Shown here piece after piece: positions 16,900 through 30,825 of a DNA stretch of 64,000 nt. Each line of letters begins with the position of its first letter. Position 1 is the first letter of the stretch. The notes under the pieces were generated by a model that was not told the DNA's origin, did no database searches, and saw nothing but the letters and a program-made list of their open reading frames with translations. Source of the stretch: Roseburia sp. AM59-24XD (GTDB lineage: Bacteria > Bacillota > Clostridia > Lachnospirales > Lachnospiraceae). The position numbers and the translations under genes were made by a program. Where the stretch lies: contig NZ_QUET01000005.1 of NCBI RefSeq assembly GCF_003478445.1, positions 62,001 to 126,000 on the forward strand, written 5' to 3'.

Positions 16900-18050
16900 T
16901 TAGTGAATGTGATCCTTGATCGCCCGGGATACAACCTCGGCAACGCGTGGATCAAACGCTTCCGGAAGAATATTATCTTCGTTTAGATCTTCATCGGCAA
17001 CAAGTCCTGCAATGGCATAGGAAGCGGCAAGCTCATTTCCTCAGTGATCTGGCTGGCACGTCCCTCGAGAGCACCCTTGAAGATGCCCGGAAATGCAACA
17101 ACATTGTTGACCTGATTTGGAAAATCGGAGCGACCGGTACCAACGACACGCGCACCGGCTTTCTTTGCAACATCCGGCATGATCTCCGGTACAGGGTTCG
17201 CCATGGCAAACAGGATCGCGTCCCTGTTCATGGAAGCAACCATCTCCGGTGTGACGATATTTGGAGCGGATACACCAACGAAAATATCAGCACCCTTCAG
17301 AGCATCGGCAAGAGTACCTGTCTTGCCGGTCAGGTTGGTAACCTCCATCATGTCCTTCTGCATCCAGTTAAGATCGGCAGATTCTCTGGAAAGGATACCG
17401 GACTTATCACACATAACCACATCCGGGAAACCGAAACGAAGCAGCAGCTTGGTAATCGCAACTCCGGCAGATCCGGCACCGTTGACAACAACGTGGCAGT
17501 CCTCTTTCTTTTTATTGACAACCTTCAGTCCGTTCATGATACCGGCGAGAACAACGATTGCTGTACCGTGCTGGTCATCGTGAAAGACAGGAATATTTAA
17601 TGCTTTCTTGAGACGCTCCTCAATTTCGAAGCAGCGTGGTGCGGAGATATCCTCCAGATTGATGCCGCCGAAAGCAGGAGCAATATTGATCACGGTCTGG
17701 ACAATCTCATCCGTATCCTGGGTATCGAGGCAGATCGGAAATGCATTGACACCGCCAAACTCTTTAAAAAGGACAGCCTTTCCTTCCATAACAGGCATTG
17801 CAGCCTCCGGACCGATATTACCCAGTCCTAAAACAGCACTTCCGTCAGAAACGACGGCGACAGTGTTCGACTTGATGGTGTATGTATATGCCGCTTCCTT
17901 ATCCTCGGCAATGACTTTGCATGGTTCAGCAACGCCCGGAGTATATGCAAGTGCCAGATCCTCTCTGGATTTCACCTGACATTTCGGTGTTGTTGTGATT
18001 TTTCCGTTCCATTCTTTGTGAAGCGATAATGCTTTTTCTTTGAGATCCAT
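16900..18050 (-). CDS. NAD-dependent malic enzyme (one apparent frameshift)
   Basis: Oxidative decarboxylation of malate to pyruvate. Present are AYTPGVAEPCK near residue 36, GGVNAFPICLD, the metal site in HDDQHGTAI, and the Rossmann loop GAGSAG. The frame stops early at 16983 after QITEEMSLPLP. Reading one base over from about 17031-17036 restores the family ending (LAASYAIAGLVADEDL ... DPRVAEVVSRAIKDHIH) with a stop at 16900-16902, 1 bp from the next start. One A is missing where AAG-CTT is expected. Corrected length is about 383 residues, typical for the short bacterial enzyme. Either a sequencing error or a recent mutation; the intact tail favours the former. Confidence 0.88.
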
Positions 18051-18308
18051 AATTCAATCCAAACCTTTCTATAAACGTGTTCTTGGCGTAAGCCATATAA
18101 ATCAATCATATCATATTTTATATATGAAAACAAGAAAATCCGGTTGGGTATTTACAGATTGGGAATTTTTGTATATACTTAAGAAAATTGATCTGTCAGA
18201 CGGAATTCATTTGTTCTATTGTTGATTATTTCAGAGTTTATTTCGTTGAAGATTCATTAAATTTCAGAGGATATATAATTAAATAGTTATTCCAAATGGA
18301 GGTAATGC

Positions 18309-20153
18309 ATGGAAGAGTTAGAAAAAATGTCATTGGTGGAGTTACGTTTGTATGGCAGAAAGCTTGGCATGAAGAACGCAACGACATTTAAGAAAAAGGA
18401 ATTGATCGGAGAGATTCAAAAAATTCTGGCATCCGGGGAGGCACCGGAAGCAGAGAAAACTGCGAAAAGTTCTGCAAAAGGTTCAAGAGAGAAGAAATCA
18501 GATACGACCGAGGGGAAAAGAACAGCAAAGACAACGGCAAAGCCGGCAGGAAGAAGAACAGAGAGACGTCCGGCAAGAAAGAATGATTATGAGGACAGAG
18601 GTGCGGCAGGAAGCAGAGCACCAAGACCGGTTGTCCGTGGCGGATATACCTCGAATCTGCAGGAAATGCATACCGTCCGTGAGGACCGCAGATATGGATC
18701 CGGCAGAGATAACCGTTATAACCGCGACGAGAGAAGTAACGGACGTGAGGACCGCTATAGCCGTGATGAGAGGAATAACGGACGTGAGGACCGTTACAGC
18801 CGTGACGAGAGGAATAACGGACGTGAGGAGCGCTACAGCCGTGATGAGAGGAATAACGGACGTGAGGACCGCTACAGCCGTGATGAGAATGGAAATAATC
18901 AGGAAAACTACAGTACACATGACAGGAATGCGGCTCATGACGATTCACAGCATACCGGTCATGTAAATATGAGAGGCGATGCAGCAACGATGCCGTTTTC
19001 TGAGCTGGCACAGCTTGACAGTGGCGAGACAAAGACAGGTATTCTTGAAGTAATGCCGGAGGGATATGGTTTTGTGCGCTGCGACAATTATCTGCCGGGC
19101 GAGGCGGATGTTTATGTATCTCCTGCAATGATACGCCGTTTTGGCCTGCGCACCGGTGATATTCTTGTGGGTAATACAAGAATTAAGAATCAGAATGAGA
19201 AGTTCAGCGCACTGCTTTATGTGAATACGGTCAATGGCTTTAGTCTGGAGGAGACGGCGGCAAGAGCGAAGTTTGAAAATCTTACCCCGATCTTTCCGAA
19301 TGAGCGGATCCGCCTGGAGGTGCCGGGAGCCGGTAACAGTAATATTTCCATGAGAATGATGGATCTGATCTCGCCGATTGGAAAAGGACAGAGAGGAATG
19401 ATCGTATCCCAGCCGAAGACCGGTAAGACGACACTGTTAAAGCAGGTAGCAAAATCAGTCACACATAATCATCCGAATATGCATCTGATCGTTCTTCTGA
19501 TCGATGAGCGTCCGGAGGAGGTGACCGATATCAAGGAATCGATTCAGGGAGAGAATGTAGAAGTGATCTATTCGACCTTTGATGAGCTTCCGGAGAATCA
19601 TAAGCGTGTATCGGAAATGGTGATCGAGCGTGCAAAACGTCTGGTGGAGCACGGCGGTGATGTGATGATTCTTCTGGATTCCATTACACGTCTGGCGAGA
19701 GCGTATAACCTGACTGTTCAGCCAAGCGGTCGTACATTATCCGGTGGTCTTGATCCGGCAGCACTTTACATGCCGAAGCGTTTCTTTGGTGCGGCGCGTA
19801 ATATGCGCGAGGGCGGAAGTCTGACCGTGCTTGCAACAGCACTGGTGGATACCGGCAGTAAGATGGATGATGTTGTGTTTGAGGAGTTTAAGGGAACCGG
19901 TAACATGGAAATGGTTCTGGATCGAAGTCTTTCTGAAAAGCGCCTCTTCCCGGCGATCGATCTGCCGAGATCCAGCACGCGAAGAGACGATCTTTTGTTA
20001 GATCAGGAGGAGCTTGAGGCGAATTTCCTGATCCGTAAGGCGTTTGGCGGTTCCAAGTCTGAGGAGGCGGTGGAAAATATTATTTCCATGTTCCGCAAGA
20101 CAAAAGATAATAAGGAACTGATCCAGCTTGTCAAAAAAGTGAAAATTGTCTGA
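18309..20153 (+). CDS. rho: Transcription termination factor Rho with long basic insertion
   Basis: 614 residues, against about 420-430 for simple Rho. Residues 1-37 are the Rho N-terminal helical domain ([17 protein letters not shown]). Residues about 38-225 are a disordered, Arg/Lys/Asn/Asp-rich insertion with five copies of a 13-residue repeat. A cold-shock-like RNA-binding domain follows ([21 protein letters not shown]). The ATPase has Walker [12 protein letters not shown], Walker [17 protein letters not shown] and the Q/R-loop region [24 protein letters not shown] 18309 follows ATGGAGG. It is a single gene ahead of rpmE, the common rho-rpmE order. Confidence 0.97.
   Translation: MEELEKMSLVELRLYGRKLGMKNATTFKKKELIGEIQKILASGEAPEAEKTAKSSAKGSREKKSDTTEGKRTAKTTAKPAGRRTERRPARKNDYEDRGAAGSRAPRPVVRGGYTSNLQEMHTVREDRRYGSGRDNRYNRDERSNGREDRYSRDERNNGREDRYSRDERNNGREERYSRDERNNGREDRYSRDENGNNQENYSTHDRNAAHDDSQHTGHVNMRGDAATMPFSELAQLDSGETKTGILEVMPEGYGFVRCDNYLPGEADVYVSPAMIRRFGLRTGDILVGNTRIKNQNEKFSALLYVNTVNGFSLEETAARAKFENLTPIFPNERIRLEVPGAGNSNISMRMMDLISPIGKGQRGMIVSQPKTGKTTLLKQVAKSVTHNHPNMHLIVLLIDERPEEVTDIKESIQGENVEVIYSTFDELPENHKRVSEMVIERAKRLVEHGGDVMILLDSITRLARAYNLTVQPSGRTLSGGLDPAALYMPKRFFGAARNMREGGSLTVLATALVDTGSKMDDVVFEEFKGTGNMEMVLDRSLSEKRLFPAIDLPRSSTRRDDLLLDQEELEANFLIRKAFGGSKSEEAVENIISMFRKTKDNKELIQLVKKVKIV
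18702..18896 (+). repeat. Five 39-bp tandem repeats inside rho
   Basis: Five consecutive 39-bp units encode [26 protein letters not shown] (twice), [13 protein letters not shown] and [13 protein letters not shown]. The repeat keeps the frame and alternates acidic and basic residues. Such arrays change copy number easily by replication slippage. Confidence 0.9.
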
Positions 20154-20163
20154 GAAAAATGCT

Positions 20164-20191
20164 TGCATTTGAAATTATGCTATGATATACT
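20164..20191 (+). promoter_or_regulatory. Probable sigma-A promoter of rpmE
   Basis: TTGCAT (20164-20169), 16-bp spacer, TATACT (20186-20191), about 65 bp before the rpmE start codon. Confidence 0.65.
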
Positions 20192-20215
20192 GAGTAAGTT
20201 GTGTGTAAGTAATAG

Positions 20216-20235
20216 GTTATCCCTGTCAGGATAAC
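20216..20235 (+). promoter_or_regulatory. Hairpin in the rpmE leader, possible L31 autoregulatory element
   Basis: GTTATCC (20216-20222) pairs with GGATAAC (20229-20235), and the ribosome binding site AAAGGAGG starts within a few bases of the stem. L31 leader structures through which the protein represses its own synthesis are known in Firmicutes. This hairpin is in the right place, but I could not match it to a covariance model. Confidence 0.45.
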
Positions 20236-20255
20236 GAAAGGAGGTTACTAACATC

Positions 20256-20462
20256 ATGAGAGAAGGAATTCATCCTAATTATTATCAGGCAAAGGTTGTC
20301 TGCAACTGTGGAAATGAGTTTGTAACAGGTTCTACAAAGGAAGAGATCCATGTAGAAATCTGCTCTAAGTGCCATTCATTCTACACCGGACAGCAGAAGG
20401 CTGTTAAAGCTCGTGGTGCGATTGATAAGTTCAATCGTCGTTATGGCATTAACGCAAACTAG
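20256..20462 (+). CDS. rpmE: 50S ribosomal protein L31 (zinc-binding type)
   Basis: 68 residues. The zinc ligands are visible as CNC (residues 14 and 16) and CSKC (about residues 36-39), so this is the C+ form that stores zinc, rather than the zinc-free YtiA form. The sequence [20 protein letters not shown] and the FYTGQQK segment are diagnostic. It binds the central protuberance of the 50S subunit. It follows rho with its own promoter and leader hairpin and is followed by two hairpins. Confidence 0.97.
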   Translation: MREGIHPNYYQAKVVCNCGNEFVTGSTKEEIHVEICSKCHSFYTGQQKAVKARGAIDKFNRRYGINAN

Positions 20463-20472
20463 CGGGATATCT

Positions 20473-20529
20473 GGCCGGTTTTCCGGTCTTTCAAATGGTC
20501 ACAGTACCTTTGTGGTATTGTGACCATTT
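20473..20529 (+). terminator. Two successive hairpins after rpmE
   Basis: First GGCCGG-tttt-CCGGTC followed by TTTC (20473-20491), then a fully paired 16-bp stem AAATGGTCACAGTACC (20493-20508) / GGTATTGTGACCATTT (20514-20529), with one G-T pair, around TTTGT. The second has no T tract. Confidence 0.65.
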
Positions 20530-20580
20530 GTGTTAAAAACAGTTTTCGTTGGAATGCATTATTGAGGAAGGATAATTACT

Positions 20581-22238
20581 ATGAAATCATCAGGAATTGG
20601 CGGGCAGGCAGTGCTCGAGGGCGTTATGATGCGCAACCACGACAAATACGCCGTGGCAGTCAGAAAGCCCGATGGAGAAATTTCTGTTAAAAACTGGGAC
20701 ACACGAAGTATCCGGGAACGCAATATTTTGCTGCGGCTTCCGATCATCAGAGGTGTTGTCGCATTTATAGAGTCGTTGGTGCTTGGAATTAAGACGCTGA
20801 CGTATTCCTCCGGCTTTCTGGAGGAGGAAGAGGAACGTTCCCTGCAGCAGGGAGAGACGCAGGTGTCAGACCGGAGAGAGGTTCTGGAGAATGTTCTGAT
20901 CGTGACATTGTCTATTTTGCTGGCAATCGGATTTTTTATGATCCTGCCGTTTGCCGTGTCGGAGCTGTTTCGTGGCAAGGTGCATTCGCAGACAATGCTC
21001 ACAGTGATCGAGGCTGCATTGAAGATGCTTCTGTTTCTCGGGTATGTGGTTGCAATATCATTTCTAAGTGATATTAAGCGTACCTTTATGTATCATGGCG
21101 CAGAACATAAGACGATCAACTGCGTGGAGAACGGACTTGATCTGACGGTTGAGAATGTACGGACACAGTCGAGATATCACAGACGATGCGGGACAAGTTT
21201 TCTGCTTGTGGTAATGATCGTCAGTATTATCTTTTTTATGTTTATAAGGATTGACAATCTGTGGCTTAGGATGCTGTATCGTATTCTGCTGATCCCGGTT
21301 GTAGCGGGTGTTTCCTTTGAATTCATCCAGTTTGTCGGTAATTCGGATAATCCGGTGGTTCTGTTTCTTGGAAAGCCGGGAATGTGGCTGCAGAAGCTGA
21401 CGACCAGGGAGCCGGATGACGGAATGATCGAGGTTGCAATCGCATCGGTAGAGGCAGTATTTGACTGGAGAGCCTATCAGGCAGGGATCCGGAAGGAATT
21501 AAGCAGACGCAAGCGTCATAAGAAGCATCGTGAGCGGGAAGAAAAGAAGGTCATTCCGGAAGATATTGTTCAGGATGCCGATTACGAGCAGTCCTTCGCC
21601 GCACCGGATCCGGAGACTTCCATGGAGCTGAGTGCAGAGGATGAGAAAGCCTTTGACAGACCGCAGGAAAGCAAGAAGGCAGAGAAAGCTTCCACAGCAA
21701 AGAAGTCGAGGCAGAAGAGGAAGCAAAGGAAGAGAAGACTTCAGCAACACAGAAGAAATCAAGGACAGAAAAGGCGGAGAAATCTTCCACAGCAAAGAAG
21801 CCGAAGGCAGAAGAGGAAACGAAGGACGAGAGGACTTCAGCGACAGAGAAGAAGACCGTGGCAAAAGAAGAGAAGGTCTTTGTAGTGTCTGAGAAAGAAA
21901 CCGAGGCAGCAGTCAGGGAAGAAAAGGCTGTCCGGAAAGAAAGCAGAAAATCTGACCGCAGACCGGCGAAAAAGAAAAATATTTTTGATAAGCTTCCACG
22001 TTCCAAGAAGCGCCGTGAACTGGAGGAGCGCGAAGCAAGATACCGCAACCGTGCGGCAGAGCGTATGCGCCAGATCAAGGAGCAGGAGGAAAGAGAGGCT
22101 GCTCATGAGCGGGCATATCAGGAGGCGAGAAAGCGGACGGCAGAACGAATTGCAGCAACGCAGGAGCTGCCAAAGCTGCAGCTTGATCAGGATAAGGACG
22201 AGCTGAAGAGTCTGGATCGTTTCTTCGATGATAAATAG
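20581..22238 (+). CDS. DUF1385 membrane protein with long charged tail (one apparent frameshift)
   Basis: The start GIGGQAVLEGVMMRN is the DUF1385 hallmark. Several membrane helices follow (around residues 45-67, 100-122, 136-156, 203-245), with the conserved YHGAEHKTINC and RCGTSFL motifs. Residues after about 300 form a Lys/Glu-rich tail. The uncorrected frame ends at 21885 in an Arg/Lys run of 60 residues unlike any natural tail. Losing one A near 21706-21711 explains this: in the other frame a Lys/Glu/Ala repeat (KAEKSSTAKKPKAEEE) continues to a stop at 22238, giving about 552 residues. The gene precedes prmC-prfA, as in many Clostridia; the function is unknown. Confidence 0.8.
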
Positions 22239-22268
22239 CAGCCGGCGTCTGACGGGGTTTGGAAAGGA

Positions 22269-23108
22269 ATGAGTGTTTGCGTGGTCTATAGAGAGCTTCT
22301 GGAAGAAGGAAAGCACATTCTGGCTCAGGCAGAAATTGTCGATGCGGAATGTGATGCATGGCTTTTGCTTGAGCATGTCAGTGGAATGAACCGGGCGCAG
22401 TTTTTTCTGCATCAGCAGGATACGGTGCCGGATGAATTGGAAGCGGATTATCGGGGAATGCTCCGAAAAAGAGCAGAGCATATTCCACTGCAGCATTTGA
22501 CGGGGACACAGGAGTTTATGGGACTTGAGTTTCAGGTGTCACCGGATGTGCTGATTCCGAGACAGGATACAGAGCTTCTGGTGGAGAAGCTGTTGCCGCA
22601 TATACAGGGGAAACGGGTACTCGATGTGTGTACCGGTTCCGGTTGTATTGCGATATCGTTAGCCGTGCTTGGAAAGCCGGAGCAGATGGACGCAGTGGAT
22701 CTTTCTGAGAAGGCACTTATCCAGGCCGGAAAGAATGCAAAGAGGCTTGGAGCGGACGTTTCGTTTTACCGGAGTGATATGCTGGATGAGATCAACGGCA
22801 GGTATGATGTGATCGTATCAAATCCGCCGTATATTGCATCTGATGTGGTAGATGAACTGATGCCGGAGGTGCAGGAGCATGAGCCACGCATGGCATTGGA
22901 CGGCGGTGCAGATGGACTTGATCTTTACCGCAGGCTGCTTGCACAGGCACCGGAACGGTTATTGTCCGGCGGACTTCTCGCCGTGGAGATCGGATATGAC
23001 CAGCGGGAGGCTGTGATGGAGTTATTCCGGGAGCAGGGATTTACGGATGTGTATTGTGACCGTGATCTGTGCGGCAATGACAGAGTAGTAATGGGAAGAT
23101 ATCAATAA
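22269..23108 (+). CDS. prmC: Peptide chain release factor N5-glutamine methyltransferase
   Basis: 279 residues. It transfers a methyl group from SAM to the Gln of the GGQ motif in release factors. An N-terminal helical domain (residues 1-80) contains LQHLTGTQEFMGLEF. SAM-binding motif I is VLDVCTGSGCIAISL (about residue 116) and the catalytic NPPY is at about residue 190. The start ATG 22269 follows GGAAAGGA. The gene lies 25 bp ahead of prfA, its substrate gene, a standard pairing that supports the specific call. Confidence 0.95.
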   Translation: MSVCVVYRELLEEGKHILAQAEIVDAECDAWLLLEHVSGMNRAQFFLHQQDTVPDELEADYRGMLRKRAEHIPLQHLTGTQEFMGLEFQVSPDVLIPRQDTELLVEKLLPHIQGKRVLDVCTGSGCIAISLAVLGKPEQMDAVDLSEKALIQAGKNAKRLGADVSFYRSDMLDEINGRYDVIVSNPPYIASDVVDELMPEVQEHEPRMALDGGADGLDLYRRLLAQAPERLLSGGLLAVEIGYDQREAVMELFREQGFTDVYCDRDLCGNDRVVMGRYQ

Positions 23109-23132
23109 ATTGGACTGATAAGGAGGAAAACA

Positions 23133-24209
23133 ATGTTTGATCGTTTAGAGGATTTGGCGCGGAGTCTGGAAGAAATTAATATGCAGCTTACGGATCCGGA
23201 TGTCATTAATGACCAGAATAAGTATCGTCAGCTCATGAAGGAGCAGAGCGAGCTGACCCCGATCGTGGAGAAGTATCAGGAATACCGTGCGGCAAAGGAC
23301 GGCATTGAGGAAAGTCTGCAGCTTCTTGAGGAAGAGAATGACGAGGAAATGCGTGAGCTTGCCAAGGAAGAGCTGTCAGAGTGCCGTGCAACGGTAGAAA
23401 AGTGCGAGCAGGAGCTTAAGATCCTGATGCTGCCAAAGGATCCGAATGATGATAAGAATGTTATCGTGGAGATCCGTGGCGGTGCCGGAGGAGATGAAGC
23501 AGCACTCTTTGCGGCAGATCTGTTCCGTATGTATTCGAAGTTTGCCGAGACGAATCACTGGAAGGTAGAAGTGATGAGTGCCAACGAAAACGGAATCGGT
23601 GGATTTAAAGAAATAGTATTTATGGTAAATGGTCTGGGAGCGTATTCCAAGCTGAAATATGAGAGTGGTGTACATCGTGTACAGCGTATTCCATCCACCG
23701 AGTCCGGCGGAAGAATCCATACCTCTACGGCAACCGTAGCGATCATGCCGGAGGTAGAAGAGGTTGACGTACAGGTTGATCCGAAAGATTGTAAGATCGA
23801 TGTATTTCGTGCATCCGGAAACGGTGGTCAGTGTGTCAATACGACAGACTCTGCGGTACGAATCACACATATTCCGACCGGAATTGTCGTTTCCTGTCAG
23901 GATGAGAAATCGCAGCTCAAGAATAAGGACAAGGCGATGAAGGTACTGCGTTCCAGAATTTATGATCTGGAGCGGGAGAAGGCGGAGAGCGAGCAGTCAG
24001 CAGAGCGCCGCAGCCAGGTTGGTACCGGTGATCGTTCCGAGAAGATCCGTACCTACAATTTCCCGCAGGGACGTGTGACCGATCACCGTATTAAGTTTAC
24101 AAGTCATCGTCTGAATGAGATCCTTGATGGAGATCTGACCGAGCTTCTTGATAATATCATTGCGGTGGATCAGGCGGCGAAGTTGGCGAAGATGAATGAA
24201 GAAGCATAA
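23133..24209 (+). CDS. prfA: Peptide chain release factor 1
   Basis: 358 residues, normal for RF1, which recognises UAA and UAG and triggers peptide release. GGQ is at residues 231-233 in [12 protein letters not shown]. The codon-recognition region reads [14 protein letters not shown], where RF1 has a P-x-T tripeptide, here PST; RF2 would have SPF, so RF1 is the better call. [19 protein letters not shown] near the C-terminus is characteristic. The ribosome binding site AAGGAGG is well placed. It is cotranscribed with prmC. Confidence 0.97.
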   Translation: MFDRLEDLARSLEEINMQLTDPDVINDQNKYRQLMKEQSELTPIVEKYQEYRAAKDGIEESLQLLEEENDEEMRELAKEELSECRATVEKCEQELKILMLPKDPNDDKNVIVEIRGGAGGDEAALFAADLFRMYSKFAETNHWKVEVMSANENGIGGFKEIVFMVNGLGAYSKLKYESGVHRVQRIPSTESGGRIHTSTATVAIMPEVEEVDVQVDPKDCKIDVFRASGNGGQCVNTTDSAVRITHIPTGIVVSCQDEKSQLKNKDKAMKVLRSRIYDLEREKAESEQSAERRSQVGTGDRSEKIRTYNFPQGRVTDHRIKFTSHRLNEILDGDLTELLDNIIAVDQAAKLAKMNEEA

Positions 24210-24278
24210 AATAATGCGTGTAAGCTCAGCATTTGACAAAAAACTAAACCGATTATTAAATACAGAGGAATCAAGATA

Positions 24279-24779
24279 ATGGAATTTTGGGATATATACG
24301 ATGAGAATAAACAGCGTACCGGACGCACGATGAAACGCAACGACTGGTGTCTGAAGGAGGGAGAGTACCATTTGTCTGTACTCGGAGTGATCAGGCGCCC
24401 GGACGGAAAGTTCCTGATCACAAAGCGTGCCATGGATAAGGAATGGGCACCGGGCTGGTGGGAAGTTCCGGGAGGCGGTGTACAGGCCGGAGAGGATTCT
24501 GCCGATGCTGTTGCCAGAGAAGTGTTAGAAGAAACCGGACTTGATGTGTCAAAGGCAGAGGGCGGTCTTTTGTTTTCCTATCGCCGAGAGAACATCAAGG
24601 AAGGCGATAATTACTTCGTGGATGTTTACCGGTTTACCATGGACTTTGAGGAGTCCGATGTCAAAGTTCAGCAGGAAGAAGTAAAGGGCTTTGAAATCGC
24701 AGATCCTGCGGAGATTGAAAAGTACGGAAAGGAAGGAATCTTCCTTCATTATGACAGTATCCGCAAGGCATTTGAATGA
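24279..24779 (+). CDS. Nudix hydrolase
   Basis: 166 residues. The Nudix box is complete: GGVQAGEDSADAVAREVLEE plus TGL (about residues 66-88), with the metal-binding REVLEE core. The N-terminus EFWDIYDENKQRTGRTMKR resembles the isopentenyl-diphosphate isomerase-like Nudix subgroup (YfcD-like), whose substrates are mostly unproven. It hydrolyses a nucleoside or isoprenoid diphosphate-type bond; the exact substrate cannot be read from sequence. It lies 69 bp after prfA and ends before a strong hairpin. Confidence 0.88.
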   Translation: MEFWDIYDENKQRTGRTMKRNDWCLKEGEYHLSVLGVIRRPDGKFLITKRAMDKEWAPGWWEVPGGGVQAGEDSADAVAREVLEETGLDVSKAEGGLLFSYRRENIKEGDNYFVDVYRFTMDFEESDVKVQQEEVKGFEIADPAEIEKYGKEGIFLHYDSIRKAFE

Positions 24780-24803
24780 CCACAATTAAGAATATTCAAT
24801 GAT

Positions 24804-24832
24804 ATTGGGGGCAAAATGATTTTGCCCCCAAT
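24804..24832. terminator. Strong hairpin after the Nudix gene
   Basis: ATTGGGGGCAAAA (24804-24816) pairs perfectly with TTTTGCCCCCAAT (24820-24832) around TGA. There is no T tract after it on the + strand, but the A-rich and T-rich arms resemble a two-way terminator. Confidence 0.65.
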
Positions 24833-24861
24833 TGATATTATAAAATGAAACAAAGAATAAT

Positions 24862-25404
24862 TTACGAAAACTTTCCATACCAACAACAGATGTGAGTGTG
24901 TCCATAATATTTTTTATGACATATATTTTCGAATATGATTTTTGCTTTGTAAATTTTTTAAAGCTCTGGGAGATTGTGTTTGGAAATTGTCTTGTCGCTC
25001 TACGGTTTTCAAAAAATCTAAATGCTTTGTTGTTTCGATGTTTGATGAACGCATCTTCCCGTACTCGCCTCAGGGTGGGATTCAGGTGTTTCAAAGGGCA
25101 CTTGCGCTCGCCACTACTTGAGCCTTGTTTTTTAAGGCGCTATGTAGTGCTGCGTAGCGCAGTGTAGCGGAAGCGTGCCCGCTGAAATAACTGAGCCCAC
25201 CCGAGAGGCTCAAGTCGTCCAGATGCGTATTCATCGAAACATTGCAAAGCAAAGATTTTTCAGAAAACCTAACGATCTGCGTCAATTTCCAAACACAATC
25301 TCCCAGAGTAGTTAAACGTCAGAAGCAAAAATCATAATGCAATTTCTCAGAATAAAAAAATATTATGGATATACACAAATTTGAAGTATGGAAAGTTTTC
25401 GTAA
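24862..25404. mobile_element. 543-bp non-coding element with perfect 19-bp terminal inverted repeats (MITE-like)
   Basis: The left end TTACGAAAACTTTCCATAC (24862-24880) is the exact reverse complement of the right end (25386-25404). Further inside, a 26-bp block starting CTCTGGGAGATTG (24964-24989) is perfectly inverted at 25283-25308. CCATAATATTTTTTAT (24902-24917) recurs inverted, with one extra base, at 25352-25368, and ACGCATCT, GGGTGGG and GGGCAC blocks also pair. The centre has GCCTT/AAGGC and CTGCG-tag-CGCAG hairpins. No credible gene lies inside: the short frames have no ribosome binding site, and the two arms translate into related peptides only because they are inverted copies. It could be a non-autonomous transposable element or a very long structured RNA. 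Confidence 0.72.
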
Positions 25405-25432
25405 TTTATGATGCTCATTATATCATATATCC

Positions 25433-25497
25433 GCGCACGTTTTCTGCGCATGACGGAGTTTCGAAGAAACTCCTAATATGAGTCCTTTAGGACTCAT
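25433..25497. repeat. Three consecutive hairpins abutting the EamA gene stop
   Basis: GCGCA/TGCGC (25433-25449), GGAGTTTC-gaa-GAAACTCC (25455-25473) and ATGAGTCC-ttta-GGACTCAT (25478-25497). The last overlaps the stop codon of the minus-strand transporter gene and may act as its terminator. The order and the GAA triloop of the middle hairpin match the group at 10844-10913, although the stem sequences differ. Confidence 0.6.
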
Positions 25498-26360
25498 TAT
25501 ATCATCATAAGTGTACCTAAGGTCAGCAGCCCCAAACCGGCTGCTGATTTTTTAGTGAGTTTTTCGCGGAAGACAATTCGTGAGAATGCGATCGTGACGA
25601 GAATACTCAGCTTGTCGATCGGAACGACGACGCTGGCAGGTCCTTCCCGGAGGGCATGGTAGTAGCAGAGCCAGGAAGCACCGGTGGCAAGTCCGGACAG
25701 ACAGATGAAAAACATCTCCTGACGGGAAATACCGCGAAGCTCCGATGCTTTTGACTTGGCAAATACCATGATCCACGCCATGAAAAGAACGACGGTAGTA
25801 CGGATCGCTGTTCCGAGATTGGAGTCGATACCGCTGATTCCGATCTTACCAAGGATGGCGGTCAGACTGGCGAAAACCGCAGACAATACCGCATAGATCA
25901 GCCAGCTTTTCTGTCCGGAGTCGGCATTGGCTGCGTCTGATTCCTTCTTTGTGATCATCAGAAATGTGCCGAGGGCGATCAGGATAACGGCTGCACCCTT
26001 TTTCAGACTCATTCCCTCATGGAAGAAGATCAGGGCGAGAAGAATTGTTAAGATCGTACTTGATTTGTCAATCGGAACGACTTTATTGATGTCGCCTTTC
26101 TGCAGGGCGTGAAAATAGCAGAGCCAGGAGCCGCCGGTGGCAAGCCCGGACAGGATCAGAAACAAAAGTGTCGATCTGGAAATCTGTCCAATGCCACGGT
26201 ATGCTCCGGTCAGAGACACCAGAAGCCAGGAAAATGAGAGGACAACGCAGGTGCGGATCGCCGTTGCTACGTCAGAATCTGTTTTGCGGATGCCACATTT
26301 GGCAAGTATGGAAGTGATGCCGGCAAAAAAGGAAGAGCCGACGGCATATAAAAGCCACAT
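25497..26360 (-). CDS. EamA (DMT) family transporter
   Basis: 287 residues from the ATG at 26360, chosen because GAGGG lies six bases before it; a start at 26387 has no such site. About ten membrane helices are arranged as two EamA repeats. The repeats are still alike: GLATGGSWLCYFHALQKG in the first and GLATGASWLCYYHALREG in the second, each followed by VVPIDK. Members export or import small metabolites such as amino acids or nucleosides, and the specificity is not evident. It is a single gene, divergent from the beta-galactosidase gene. Confidence 0.9.
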   Translation of the reverse strand: MWLLYAVGSSFFAGITSILAKCGIRKTDSDVATAIRTCVVLSFSWLLVSLTGAYRGIGQISRSTLLFLILSGLATGGSWLCYFHALQKGDINKVVPIDKSSTILTILLALIFFHEGMSLKKGAAVILIALGTFLMITKKESDAANADSGQKSWLIYAVLSAVFASLTAILGKIGISGIDSNLGTAIRTTVVLFMAWIMVFAKSKASELRGISRQEMFFICLSGLATGASWLCYYHALREGPASVVVPIDKLSILVTIAFSRIVFREKLTKKSAAGLGLLTLGTLMMI

Positions 26361-26576
26361 AAAATCCCTCTTTTCTGAATGTATCAATGTTGTTGATCTT
26401 AAAGTATATCATAAACTCATTCTGTTGTGTTCATGATAACCCTTTTGAAATGATAAAAAATGATTTTCTGTTATATCTGACAGAGAAAAAAATATGGCTG
26501 GAAACACGGAAGATAACAGTGCTTTCCACAATATGAACGAATTATAACAAAATGAACATACAATTTCTGTGAACCG

Positions 26577-26620
26577 TTGTATTTTAGAAACGGCAATGCT
26601 AAGATAATGATATCGCGATA
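26577..26620 (+). promoter_or_regulatory. Probable promoter and palindromic operator before the GH2 gene
   Basis: TTGTAT (26577-26582), 17-bp spacer, TAAGAT (26600-26605), then the perfect palindrome TATCGCGATA (26611-26620), where a repressor could block the start of transcription. The rest of 26361-26662 holds no gene. Confidence 0.5.
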
Positions 26621-26647
26621 CGGTTTACAAGAAAATGCAGCAAATAG

Positions 26648-30625
<3,978 letters not shown>

Positions 30626-30628
30626 AAG

Positions 30629-30721
30629 TCTATTTCTGAAAAATAGATAAAATAAAGACCGTCGCATCGAATGGGCGAAAAGTGACAGGAACCCTGTTTT
30701 CGGGATGAAACAGGAGGTCTG
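30629..30721. terminator. Hairpins after the GH2 gene
   Basis: TCTATTT/AAATAGA (30629-30647) immediately follows the stop codon. A second hairpin CCTGTTT/AAACAGG lies at 30693-30714 and may be closed by AGACC/GGTCT further out. The tract is folded but matches no riboswitch that I know, and it lies upstream of the next promoter. Confidence 0.4.
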
Positions 30722-30749
30722 TTATATGAAAAGTCTGTTTGTGCGGCGG

Positions 30750-30777
30750 TTGTTTTTTTGAAAATATATGGTAAGAT
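30750..30777 (+). promoter_or_regulatory. Probable promoter of the VanZ-MarR-MoxR region
   Basis: TTGTTT (30750-30755), 16-bp spacer, TAAGAT (30772-30777), about 50 bp before the VanZ start. Confidence 0.45.
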
Positions 30778-30825
30778 ACATAAGTAAAATAAAAGCAAGG
30801 GAAATGTGATAATGAGGGTGGATCG

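Noticed and set aside
18702..18896. Regularly spaced repeats that could suggest a CRISPR array
   Set aside because: The repeats are contiguous 39-bp units inside the rho reading frame with no unique spacers.
18388..19179. Long minus-strand frame opposite the Rho repeats, His/Ser/Tyr-rich
   Set aside because: Explained by the 39-bp repeats read backwards; Rho itself is certain.
24786..25285. Short frames inside the 543-bp inverted-repeat element
   Set aside because: They lack ribosome binding sites, and their similarity comes from the inverted arms.
30656..30721. Possible riboswitch before the VanZ gene
   Set aside because: No match to a class that I know, and the VanZ promoter lies downstream of it, so it would not be in that mRNA.
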